A stretch of 62,851 nt of DNA, taken from the NCBI GenBank assembly GCA_964552655.1, contig CAZKHG010000017.1:1-62851 (forward strand). Direction: 5' to 3'. This document shows positions 25,271-32,454 of this stretch, piece by piece. Under the pieces are notes generated by a model, which worked only from the letters and a program-made list of their open reading frames with translations, made no database searches and was not told the DNA's origin. Each line of letters begins with the position of its first letter. Within the stretch, counting starts at the first letter, position 1. Position numbers and translations under genes: made by a program. Origin of the DNA: CAZKHG01 sp964552655 (lineage in GTDB: Bacteria; Bacteroidota; Bacteroidia; Bacteroidales; Tenuifilaceae).

Positions 25271-25387
25271 TCTGTATTTCAAGGTTTCTAAATATTGAAT
25301 TTCGACAATCTTTATCATATATTTATTGGTTTATTATATGCTGATAGCTAACTTGGGCTGTACAATTTTAGAATTAAAATTGATGAG

Positions 25388-26608
25388 ATGGTAAAAGGAG
25401 CTGGAAATTCACCAGAATTCTCGTATTCAAAGGGACTTATGCCCCAGGAGGAGATGCTGGAAACCGGGAAAAAAACTAAAAGGTTCATAATTGGAATTCC
25501 AAAAGAGGTGGATCCCTGTGAAAGCAGAATACCACTTACCCCCGAAGCAGTCGAAATGCTGGCCGATCAGGGGCATGAAATCATAATCGAAAAGGATGCC
25601 GGCAAGCAGGCTAATTACTCCGATATGGATTACAGCGAGCGAGGGGGCAAAATAGTCCAAACGGTTCAGGAGGTTTACCAAAGCGAGGTTATCCTTAAAG
25701 TGGCTCCCTTCCTGATGAAGGAAATTGAATATTTAAACGAGAATCAGGTTATTATATCCTCCTTACTTTTAAACAGCACCGCAGGTCAATATTTCAGAAA
25801 CCTGATGCAGAAAAGGGTTACTGCCATTGCTTATGAGAGCATCAGAGATCAGGATGGGGCATACCCGTTGGTACGAGCAATGAGTTCAATCGCAGGTAGC
25901 ACATCCATTCTGGTTGCAGCCGAATACCTTAGCAACGTGAATGAGGGCAAAGGGGTGATGCTTGGCGGAGTAACCGGAATTTCACCAACCGAAGTGGTGA
26001 TTCTGGGAGCCGGAACTGCGGCCGAATATGCCGCCAGAGCGGCATTGGGGCTTGGCGCCACGGTCAAAATATTCGACGATTCGGTTAAAAAGATGATGGA
26101 ACTTCAAAATATCCTGGGTCAGCGATTGTACTGCTCGATTTACCACCCGCAGGTGCTAGAGCGTGTTCTTAAAACTGCCGATGTGGTAATTGGTACTGTA
26201 ACACCCGAAGAATCAAAGGGAAAGTTCATTGTTACCGAGGAGCTTGTTAAGCTGATGAAAAAAGGGTCAGTTATCATTGACCTTAGCATTGATAAAGGCG
26301 GGTGTTTTGAAACTTCCGAACTTAGAGATCAGAACAACCCATCGTTTATTAAGCACAATGTTATACACTACTGCGTTCCCAATATTACCTCCAGGGTTGC
26401 ACGCACATCTTCCATTGCCATGAGCAATGTATTTGCACCTTTACTGGCCGAAATTGGAGAAGCGGGGGGAATGAAACACCAGCTTAAAGATGATCCCGGG
26501 TTAAGGCATGGCGTTTATATCTTTAATGGCATTTTAACTAATAACTACCTGGGCAGGCTATACAATATCCCATCGCGCGATATCAACCTGCTTATGGCTG
26601 CGTTCTAA
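25388..26608 (+). CDS. ald: Alanine dehydrogenase
   Basis: This 406-residue NAD-dependent alanine dehydrogenase interconverts alanine with pyruvate and ammonia. The family motif IGIPKEVDPCESRIPLTPEAVEML opens the protein after about 30 residues. AYESIRDQDGAYPLVRAMSSIAGSTS and the Rossmann turn VVILGAGTAAEYAARAALGLGATV (about 205-228) follow. IDLSIDKGGCFETSE and PNITSRVARTSSIAMSNV complete the NAD and substrate sites. The N-terminus carries about 30 extra residues compared with Bacillus Ald, so a later start is possible, but the ATG used has a purine-rich stretch before it. It converges end to end with the TonB gene, with no base between the two stop codons. Confidence 0.9.
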   Translation: MVKGAGNSPEFSYSKGLMPQEEMLETGKKTKRFIIGIPKEVDPCESRIPLTPEAVEMLADQGHEIIIEKDAGKQANYSDMDYSERGGKIVQTVQEVYQSEVILKVAPFLMKEIEYLNENQVIISSLLLNSTAGQYFRNLMQKRVTAIAYESIRDQDGAYPLVRAMSSIAGSTSILVAAEYLSNVNEGKGVMLGGVTGISPTEVVILGAGTAAEYAARAALGLGATVKIFDDSVKKMMELQNILGQRLYCSIYHPQVLERVLKTADVVIGTVTPEESKGKFIVTEELVKLMKKGSVIIDLSIDKGGCFETSELRDQNNPSFIKHNVIHYCVPNITSRVARTSSIAMSNVFAPLLAEIGEAGGMKHQLKDDPGLRHGVYIFNGILTNNYLGRLYNIPSRDINLLMAAF

Positions 26609-27406
26609 CTATTGAGGAACGAACAGGTAGGTTATACTCCCTTTTTGACGGTTACCGGATCCTGAAATTGGTGTAAATACGCTCTCCATTGCCGCCTGTA
26701 TTGCAGCGGGGTTAGTGCAATCATCTTTAACAGAGTTTTTCTCATCCAGGCTAGCTTTTCTTACTCTCCCACTAGCATCCACTTCAATATCTACCACAAC
26801 TTGTCCTCCAAACTGGCATTTATAGGATGGCACAGGTAAAAAGACTGCTTTACGGTTTTTTAAAAAATAGGAGATAACCGCTGGACCATTATAGTGTCCC
26901 TGCGCTTCAGATGAAATCGTTTTTTGAGGCGTATTCGGGATTTCAGCCCCTTCGGTTGATTTTGCTACCTCATACATTTCTTTATTTTCGTTCATCTTTT
27001 GTTTTAGTCGGTTTGCCTCGTTGTAAAGTTCAGAGGCGTTGATGTTTTTATCATCGGTTAAGGCAGGGTTGAGATCCGATGCTGTTGCATCAACAGCAAA
27101 ATTACGAATGGCCTCGGTTTCAAGATTGCTTTTAATGGCATCTGCAGGTAGGATACCCTCTTCTGATCTACTTGGTTTCTCTGGTTCCGGTGCATATTCT
27201 TTTTTCATATCAACCTCAATGGATGATATGAAAACTTGTGAATTGCTCTCAAGTTTACTCCCCAGAAAAATTATGGCGATGAGCAAGTGAAAAATAACGG
27301 TTCCTAAAATCCCTACTTTATGTCTGTTCCAGAAAAAGAAAGATTTTTCAGCTTGGTTGTCCAAACCGATCATGAATTTATTCCCTATTTTTTTAAGAAA
27401 AACCAT
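26609..27406 (-). CDS. TonB-like energy transducer protein
   Basis: A 265-residue protein with one membrane helix (about 31-50), a periplasmic acidic and Pro/Glu region (APEPEKPSRSEEG), and a helical spacer. Its C-terminal domain has the TonB/AgmX-like pattern QFGGQVVVDIEVDASGRVRKASL. TonB proteins pass energy from the inner-membrane ExbBD motor to outer-membrane receptors. No exbB, exbD or receptor gene is adjacent. The C-terminal domain lacks the usual YP motif of canonical TonB; it could act in another trans-envelope process. Confidence 0.78.
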   Translation of the reverse strand: MVFLKKIGNKFMIGLDNQAEKSFFFWNRHKVGILGTVIFHLLIAIIFLGSKLESNSQVFISSIEVDMKKEYAPEPEKPSRSEEGILPADAIKSNLETEAIRNFAVDATASDLNPALTDDKNINASELYNEANRLKQKMNENKEMYEVAKSTEGAEIPNTPQKTISSEAQGHYNGPAVISYFLKNRKAVFLPVPSYKCQFGGQVVVDIEVDASGRVRKASLDEKNSVKDDCTNPAAIQAAMESVFTPISGSGNRQKGSITYLFVPQ

Positions 27407-27420
27407 ATTTATTCAATACC

Positions 27421-27428
27421 CAAAGATA
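27421..27428 (-). promoter_or_regulatory. -7 box of the TonB-like gene
   Basis: TATCTTTG on the minus strand matches TAnnTTTG and lies 15 bases before the start codon. No convincing -33 box is seen. Confidence 0.4.
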
Positions 27429-27487
27429 CATTAAATACCCCTGCCAGCTTTTTTTAAATGTTTTTGTAAATCAAATTATTTAAAAAT

Positions 27488-27847
27488 TTATCTGGATAAC
27501 CTGTTCACTGCCTCCTCTATAGAACTTACAAAATTGATTCGCCCATATTTGTTGCTCTCAAAGATAAAATCCCTAAGGCTCTTACTAGTGTACTTAGAAA
27601 AATCACCAACGATGGCAAGTCTAAAGCTATAGGTGGAGAATTTTTGTAAAATTTCTCCGGCCAAACCCGTTTTGAGGTCAAAGAAACTAGTCACAATTTG
27701 ATGCTGATGAAGAATGAGGGTATTTGACCCTTGATATTGGCATTCAGCCATGAGATCAAGCGCATCCTGAGTTTCAGTAATTATTATTTTTTCTGAAATT
27801 ATTTCTGCAACATTTATACTGTTTACTTTGGTTATTTGTATTTTCAT
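27488..27847 (-). CDS. DUF4180 protein
   Basis: A 119-residue protein with the pattern of DUF4180: alternating strands and helices with TQDALDLMAECQYQGSNTLILHQHQIVTSFFDLKTGLAGEILQKFS, LAIVGDFSKYTSKSLRDFIFESNKYGRINFV and SSIEEAV at the end. It resembles a STAS- or SpoIIAA-like fold. The function of this family is unknown to me. It stands alone on the minus strand; 81 bases separate its stop from the TonB gene downstream. Confidence 0.82.
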   Translation of the reverse strand: MKIQITKVNSINVAEIISEKIIITETQDALDLMAECQYQGSNTLILHQHQIVTSFFDLKTGLAGEILQKFSTYSFRLAIVGDFSKYTSKSLRDFIFESNKYGRINFVSSIEEAVNRLSR

Positions 27848-28147
27848 GCTGATGTATTTACAGATCTTTATTTTTCAATATATACCATAGCAATTCTGTG
27901 AATAAATTATTTTGCAATGCACAGAACGACTTTCTATTTGATTTTATGAGAGCAAAATTAGTGTGAATTTAGCAATTCACGCCTCATTTTATTCCAGTAA
28001 AAACACGATTATAATTGTGAAGAACTGTTTAGGGCAATGAAATATATGGAACCCTTAAATCAATAGCTATTGCATATAGTTTCTTATCGTTTTCTATTGA
28101 TTTCACCTTTACCTAATCGCGCTACATATTTTTTTACTATTTTTACG
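27848..28147. other. Intergenic region between divergent genes
   Basis: This gap is AT-rich. It has a small hairpin GTGAATT-TAGC-AATTCAC (27963-27980) and no coding frame with family resemblance. Promoters for both flanking genes should lie here, but I cannot place them with confidence. Confidence 0.5.
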
Positions 28148-29212
28148 ATGATGGAAAATCAGGAACCCAAGCATATTCGCCGTAAACGATACCCTGGAAC
28201 ACACCCGCGAAACTTCCGGGATAAGTATAAAGAACTCAACCCTGAACAATATACTGATGATGTAGCCAAAATAATAAGTCAGGGTAAAACTCCGGCTGGT
28301 ATGCATCGTCCAATTTGTGTTAATGAAATTCTGGAAATCCTTGATATCAAACCCGGACAGGTTGGTTTAGATGCCACAATGGGTTACGGTGGACATACTA
28401 TTGAAATTCTAAGGCGTTTGCAACCAAACGGGAAACTCATCGCTATTGATGTTGATTCTTATGAGTTGCCGAAAACCGAAAAGAGGCTCCGTGATTTAGG
28501 ATTCAATCATGATATTTTAGTGGTTAAAAGGATGAATTTTTCCGGTATCGATCAAATTGTAACCGAAGTTGGTTTGATGGATTTTATTCTGGCCGATCTG
28601 GGTGTTTCATCGATGCAGATTGACAACCCCGAAAGGGGATTTACCTTTAAGGTTGATGGCCCCCTTGATTTACGCCTAAACCCAAAAAGCGGCAAACCCG
28701 CTTCTGTCATTTTACAAACCATCTCACAAAATGACCTGCAAGAATTACTGGTTGAGAATTCCGATGAACCATATCATTTACAAATTGCCAAAACAATCAT
28801 ATCATATATATCAGGAGGTTTCACAATAGAAACTACAATTCAACTTAAAAATGTAATTTCTGATGCGCTAAAATTTATCCCTCAGAATAAGCGAAAGGAG
28901 GAGATTAATAAATCATCCCAACGTGTTTTTCAAGCTTTGAGAATTGCTGTAAATGATGAATTCAGCGTATTGGAAAAGTTCTTGGAAGAACTCCCTTACT
29001 CGCTGGCTCCTGGAGGAAAAGTTGCAATTCTGTCTTTCCATTCAGGGGAGGACAGGCGGGTTAAAAAATCATTTCAGCATTTTAACCGGCTCGGGTTATA
29101 CAGCGAAGTGGCACCTGATCCTATTCGGCCATCGGCTGAGGAATGTTTTGCCAACCCAAGGGCAAAATCAGCCAAGTTGAGGTGGGCGGTGAAATCAAAA
29201 TTGTGTCCTTAA
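28148..29212 (+). CDS. RsmH-like rRNA methyltransferase paralogue (second copy)
   Basis: The 354-residue protein (first ATG at 28148, a second directly after) is a clear homologue of RsmH (MraW), the 16S rRNA C1402 N4-methyltransferase. The standard copy of RsmH is in the dcw cluster at 32454. Shared motifs are HRPICVNEILEIL, the SAM loop DATMGYGGHT, DFILADLGVSS, NPERGFTF, DGPLDLRLN, RVFQALRIAVNDEF, ILSFHSGEDRRVKKSF and NPRAKSAKLRWA. It differs by a basic N-terminal extension of about 50 residues (HIRRKRYPGTHPRNF) and by Gly for Leu in HSGEDR versus HSLEDR. All SAM- and substrate-site motifs are kept, so it is likely active, perhaps on another base. It is monocistronic. Confidence 0.88.
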   Translation: MMENQEPKHIRRKRYPGTHPRNFRDKYKELNPEQYTDDVAKIISQGKTPAGMHRPICVNEILEILDIKPGQVGLDATMGYGGHTIEILRRLQPNGKLIAIDVDSYELPKTEKRLRDLGFNHDILVVKRMNFSGIDQIVTEVGLMDFILADLGVSSMQIDNPERGFTFKVDGPLDLRLNPKSGKPASVILQTISQNDLQELLVENSDEPYHLQIAKTIISYISGGFTIETTIQLKNVISDALKFIPQNKRKEEINKSSQRVFQALRIAVNDEFSVLEKFLEELPYSLAPGGKVAILSFHSGEDRRVKKSFQHFNRLGLYSEVAPDPIRPSAEECFANPRAKSAKLRWAVKSKLCP

Positions 29213-29240
29213 TAATAAGTTTACAAAAGGCAAGCGGAGG

Positions 29241-29274
29241 AAAATAAAAAGGCCTTGCATTTTGCAAGGCCTTT
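29241..29274 (-). terminator. Terminator of the small basic protein gene (may also serve the RsmH paralogue)
   Basis: AAAGGCCTTGCA (29248-29259) pairs perfectly with TGCAAGGCCTTT (29263-29274) around TTT. On the minus strand it is followed by TTTTTATTTT, a strong T tract, 25 bases after the stop of the small gene. Confidence 0.85.
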
Positions 29275-29299
29275 GAAAGTATTTTGCAGCTTTGGCAAA

Positions 29300-29404
29300 C
29301 TATTTAGCTGATCGTTTTGCGGTTTTGGCTGCTCTCTTTTCCTTCAGGCTCTTCTGGGGAGCCTTCTTTGTGGATTTTTCTTTTCCTTCTTTTTCTTTTG
29401 ACAT
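29300..29404 (-). CDS. 34-residue highly basic protein
   Basis: A short frame on the minus strand encodes 34 residues, more than a third of them Lys or Arg: it starts MSKEKEGKEKSTKK and ends LKEKRAAKTAKRSAK. Support for it being real is a proper ATG, a stop followed by a strong terminator with T tract, and a composition unlike chance translation of AT-rich DNA. I recall similar tiny Lys/Ala-rich proteins in Bacteroidota genomes, but have not searched. The charge suggests binding to nucleic acid or ribosomes; this is inference. It converges with the RsmH paralogue. Confidence 0.7.
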   Translation of the reverse strand: MSKEKEGKEKSTKKAPQKSLKEKRAAKTAKRSAK

Positions 29405-29755
29405 AGCGATTTAATTTTAAGGTTAATAATCGCAGGCAAAACACAAGGTTTTCTTATTTGTTCAATTAATTTATTAACAGGAAATTAACAAGCGGGTTCT
29501 GTGTAATAAAATGAAAAAAAGGCTCAACGATTGAGTCTAAAGTGATGTAGAATTAAATGAATAGAAAAAGGGCGTGGTAGTCGCCCTTTTCTGTTAAAAT
29601 GGATTGCGTAAACGCCATTTTAAAACACCCGAAACACTTAAAGAAGTGTTCAATATTTTATACGGAGAATATTTGCTAATTGTTCTAATTTTGATAGGTT
29701 CTTTATGGGATAAAGCAATTCTTTATTTATGCAACCAGTTTTCAGTGGTTTGAAA
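29405..29755. other. Intergenic region with clustered hairpins
   Basis: No convincing gene is seen in this gap. It holds three neighbouring hairpins at 29566-29650 (listed separately) and otherwise AT-rich sequence leading into the DUF3795 remnant. Confidence 0.5.
29566..29650. other. Three consecutive hairpins, possible structured RNA
   Basis: In 85 bases there are three perfect stems. AAAAGGGCG pairs with CGCCCTTTT (29566-29574 and 29582-29590). TAAAATGG pairs with CCATTTTA (29595-29602 and 29615-29622). AACACTT pairs with AAGTGTT (29633-29639 and 29644-29650). The first could be a terminator. The grouping suggests a folded RNA or repeat element, but no known class is recognised. Confidence 0.35.
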
Positions 29756-29842
29756 CTACAGTTTATCATCATTATTATTAGTTGCAATTCTTGCATCGCA
29801 GGTGGCACAGTTTAGGCCGCAACAGGATATAAGTTTTTCCAT
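29756..29842 (-). pseudogene. Truncated DUF3795-like remnant
   Basis: The minus strand encodes 28 residues with the typical DUF3795 N-terminus (ISCCGLNCATCDARIA, a Cys-rich probable metal site) followed by TNNNDDKL and a TAG. Past the stop, the same frame continues FQTTENWLHK before another stop, which lines up with the expected ELRKTTAEKW-type helix of the family. So this looks like a DUF3795 gene ended by mutation and then decayed. Full-length members are well over 80 residues. It lies two bases downstream of the 135-residue gene on the same strand, which may once have been its operon partner. Confidence 0.7.
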
Positions 29843-29843
29843 G

Positions 29844-30251
29844 CTATTTATTTTTTAATTCGTAAATTTTGTTTTCCCGGTCATAGGAATAAGTTTTGTC
29901 CATTGAGCTGCATAGCTCATACAGCTGCAATGCCTTATCAAGGTATATTTCTGACATATCATTTTTCACTTTCAAACCGACCTCTTTTAAGATATCCGCC
30001 AATAGTTCAATATTCTGGACGTTAAACCCTTCGATTTTTGCAATGTATTCTCCTGTTTCTGTTTTATCAAGGGATAAAAACTTTTCTAAATCAAACCCGA
30101 TTTCATTAATCATCTGCCCTTTTGCCTGATCAAATTGCTTTTCTAAAGCCAGGGAATAGTTCACGTCCCCGGATATTAATTTTTTGAAAATCATTTTTAG
30201 CAAGGCGCCAATTTTTTCAACTTCTCTCAATAAATAGTCTTTCTGTTCCAT
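29844..30251 (-). CDS. Helical protein of unknown function
   Basis: A 135-residue, largely alpha-helical cytoplasmic protein: DYLLREVEKIGALLKMIFKKL at the N-terminus, then a loop with FLSLDKTETGEY, and a C-terminal helix LDKALQLYELCSSM. I do not recognise the family; the N-terminus is reminiscent of small Bacteroidota and Firmicutes proteins with the same DYLLR...IG..L pattern. It is on the minus strand, directly upstream of the DUF3795 remnant. Confidence 0.65.
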   Translation of the reverse strand: MEQKDYLLREVEKIGALLKMIFKKLISGDVNYSLALEKQFDQAKGQMINEIGFDLEKFLSLDKTETGEYIAKIEGFNVQNIELLADILKEVGLKVKNDMSEIYLDKALQLYELCSSMDKTYSYDRENKIYELKNK

Positions 30252-30380
30252 GAGTGGATGATATTTTGCTTTATTTATGGGGTTAAGTTACAAAATATAA
30301 TCATTTAAGCTAAATATAAAGTTAATGCTTTGATTGATATTTTTGTGATTTTGTTTACCGGGTTTATAAGGTAAATACAG

Positions 30381-30388
30381 TAAATTTG
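30381..30388 (+). promoter_or_regulatory. -7 box of the ferritin-VIT gene
   Basis: TAAATTTG matches TAnnTTTG and lies 22 bases before the ATG at 30411. The nearest TTTG upstream (30350-30353) is 27 bases away, wider than usual. No iron-box palindrome is evident. Confidence 0.5.
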
Positions 30389-30410
30389 AGCATCAAAAAA
30401 ATCATATTAA

Positions 30411-31289
30411 ATGATATCACCACTTACCCTGCAGCAAAAGGAGCTGATTACAAGGTTCCAGAAGAGCGAGATCACTGAACATCTTATCTACATTAAGTTA
30501 TCTAAAGTTGTTAAAGATACTGAGAATGCCAGTATTCTCCATAAAATTGGGATGGAGGAGAAGATGCACTACCAGATTCTTAAAAATTACTCCGGCGAGG
30601 AGGTTAAACCCAATCTCTTCAAAGTGAAATGGTACTACTTCATTTCAAGGGTTTTTGGCCTCACATTTGGAATTAAGTTGATGGAGGGAGGCGAGAACAA
30701 GGCTCAGGAAACATACCATTTACTCCTGGCCAACATCCCGGAGGTAAAGGGTATTATGGAAGATGAGCACAACCACGAGAATGCACTGATTAACATGATT
30801 GATGAAGAACGGCTTCAGTATGCCGGTTCGGTTGTGCTTGGGTTAAATGATGCGCTGGTTGAACTTACAGGAGCTCTGGCAGGGTTATCGCTGGCGCTGC
30901 AAAACACCAAACTAATTGCCATGGCCGGTCTAATCACAGGTATAGCGGCATCTTTTTCGATGGCGGCATCCGATTACCTCTCCAAAAAAGCCGACGATTC
31001 CCAAAAAAGTCCAGCCCGATCTGCTGCATATACCGGAACGGCTTATATCATAACTGTAGCCTTGCTGATTCTCCCTTACCTGCTTTTTAACCACTACCTG
31101 ATTTGCTTGATGCTTACACTAACGATCGCCATTTTAATAATTTTTGTGTTTAACTACTATATCTCAGTAGCTAAAGACCTGAATTTTAAGCGGCGCTTTG
31201 GAGAAATGGCCTTGATCAGCCTTGGCGTTTCAGCACTGACATTTGCAATTGGGTACCTGGTCCGAAATGCGTTGGGGGTGGATATATAG
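30411..31289 (+). CDS. Ferritin-like/VIT1 fusion, probable iron or manganese exporter (MbfA type)
   Basis: A 292-residue protein with two parts. Residues 1-125 form a ferritin-like (erythrin) domain with Glu/His motifs: SEITEHLIYIKLSK, KIGMEEKMHYQIL, MEDEHNHENALINMIDEE. Residues 135-292 form a VIT1/CCC1-type membrane domain with about five helices: VVLGLNDALVELTGALAGLSLAL, GIAASFSMAASDYLS and others. The same domain order is found in MbfA, which exports iron in alpha-proteobacteria and uses the ferritin-like part to sense or deliver metal. Metal export or sequestration is therefore likely; the exact metal is not clear. Single gene with its own -7 box. Confidence 0.88.
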   Translation: MISPLTLQQKELITRFQKSEITEHLIYIKLSKVVKDTENASILHKIGMEEKMHYQILKNYSGEEVKPNLFKVKWYYFISRVFGLTFGIKLMEGGENKAQETYHLLLANIPEVKGIMEDEHNHENALINMIDEERLQYAGSVVLGLNDALVELTGALAGLSLALQNTKLIAMAGLITGIAASFSMAASDYLSKKADDSQKSPARSAAYTGTAYIITVALLILPYLLFNHYLICLMLTLTIAILIIFVFNYYISVAKDLNFKRRFGEMALISLGVSALTFAIGYLVRNALGVDI

Positions 31290-31353
31290 CATAATTATAA
31301 AATAACACTACCGACCGACTAAAATATAATGAACCTACATAACCCTGATATAG

Positions 31354-31508
31354 TTTATCCTCTACGAGGAAACATGTAATTCGAGGTTGATTTTCTTACA
31401 ATATTCTATCGCCTTCGGCGAAGATACAACCTAATTACTGCGAAGCATTTAAAGTATTGTAATAGAATAGCAAAAGCAATTGCTTCGAAATTCCTCGTAG
31501 GGGATAAA
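31354..31508. repeat. MITE-like element with 18-bp terminal inverted repeats
   Basis: TTTATCCTCTACGAGGAA (31354-31371) is the inverse of TTCCTCGTAGGGGATAAA (31491-31508), with one mismatch in 18. Inside, TTACAATA faces TATTGTAA, a TCGCC-TTC-GGCGA hairpin lies near the left side, and AAGCAATTGCTT lies near the right end. The whole can fold into one long stem. Size and ends suit a non-autonomous miniature transposable element or an intergenic repeat family. No transposase and no clear target-site duplication is seen. Confidence 0.5.
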
Positions 31509-31910
31509 GAGTATAGCCGGTTAATAATGATTAAGTATAAGAATTGTAGGAGCAAACCCTAACAGCTGGCTAAAATACTAACCAGTATCCCCGATTTTGA
31601 ATGAGGGCTTTCCATATAATTGGTTTTGCTTTTACCTTAAATCCGTTAGAAACGGCAACCAAGGCAATTATAACAGCCCCCTCAAATCATCTTCTTTAAT
31701 TACGAGATAAGAACTCTACCCAAGAATAGCATCGGTTGCATTAAGAATAAAGCAGCAGGAAGGAACAAACTTTAGAAATTTAATCATTTCACAGGTAACC
31801 AGCGTATGCATTAAAAATGTTTCTTTCCTTCTCAGTAACAGCCTGATTATGCTCATCTCCAAGCTGTAATTAACCCTTATTTGGTGACTGTTAGCCAAAA
31901 AGTTATTAAC

Positions 31911-31948
31911 AAAGTGGTAAAAAGTGGGAAGAAGTGGTTGTTTGTGGG
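31911..31948 (+). promoter_or_regulatory. MraZ operator: four GTGG boxes with 10-bp period
   Basis: GTGG occurs at 31914, 31924, 31934 and 31944, exactly one helical turn apart, as AAAGTGG-TAA-AAAGTGG-GAA-GAAGTGG-TTG-type units. MraZ of E. coli binds TGGGN repeats spaced by five bases, and Mycoplasma MraZ binds AAAGTG(T/G) repeats spaced by three, both with a 10-bp period. The boxes start 76 bases before the mraZ ATG, just upstream of the likely promoter (TATATTTTTA near 31960). Autoregulation of the dcw operon is inferred. Confidence 0.8.
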
Positions 31949-31989
31949 ATTTTTTTCTATATTTTTACCATTTGAAAAATATTTGGATA

Positions 31990-32454
31990 ATGTCATCATT
32001 CATAGGCGATTATGTGTGTAAGGTGGACGAGAAGGGCAGAGTGCTTTTCCCTGCCGCCTTTAAGAAGCAGAGTTCATCGGCTTCTCCCGATCGCTTTGTG
32101 GTGAAAAAGGATATATTTGAAAGCTGCCTGGTGCTTTTCCCCATAGAGGAGTGGGAGAGACAAAACACTCTTATTAGAAAGAATACTAATCCCTACAACA
32201 AGGAGCACAACCGGTTTCTTCGCGAATTTTATCGCGGTACAGCCGAGGTTTCCCTGGATTCTAATGGAAGAATGCTGATTCCCAAACGACTACTGGAATT
32301 AGTTCAGGCGGATAGGGATTTAGTGCTTGCTGGTCAGAACGGCAAAATTGAGATTTGGGCTAAAGATAAGTACGAAGGTGTTAGGGCTGAGGAGAGCGAT
32401 TTTGCCCAGCTGGCAGAGAAGATATTAGGTTCTACAATCATACGGGATGAATAA
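31990..32454 (+). CDS. mraZ: Division/cell wall cluster transcriptional regulator MraZ
   Basis: A 154-residue protein starting at the ATG at 31990 (MSSFIGDYVCKVDEKGR); the frame is open upstream but that part is promoter and operator. It has two SpoVT/AbrB-type half-domains, each with the DxxGR loop: VDEKGRVLFPAAFKK (about 12-26) and LDSNGRMLIPKRLLE (about 86-100). MraZ forms rings that bind direct repeats upstream of its own operon; four such repeats are present here. First gene of the dcw cluster; its stop codon overlaps the ATG of rsmH. Confidence 0.96.
   Translation: MSSFIGDYVCKVDEKGRVLFPAAFKKQSSSASPDRFVVKKDIFESCLVLFPIEEWERQNTLIRKNTNPYNKEHNRFLREFYRGTAEVSLDSNGRMLIPKRLLELVQADRDLVLAGQNGKIEIWAKDKYEGVRAEESDFAQLAEKILGSTIIRDE

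Larger units (their letters stand above)
31290..31989. other. Long intergenic region before the dcw cluster
   Basis: The 700-base gap contains a 155-base inverted-repeat element (31354-31508) and the MraZ operator boxes (31911-31948). Between them, from about 31510 to 31900, I see no coding frame I can support; one 60-codon minus-strand frame has no family resemblance. The region may be a remnant of a lost gene. Confidence 0.55.

Noticed and set aside
28070..28147. 26-codon upstream extension of the RsmH paralogue
   Set aside because: It lies in AT-rich non-coding sequence and has no family match; two ATG codons at 28148 and 28151 precede the conserved part.
31716..31898. 60-codon minus-strand frame before mraZ
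   Set aside because: No family resemblance, no clear promoter and ordinary length for chance in this composition.
31924..31989. 22-codon upstream extension of mraZ
   Set aside because: It overlaps the GTGG operator boxes and the likely promoter; MraZ begins at the MSSFIGDY ATG at 31990.
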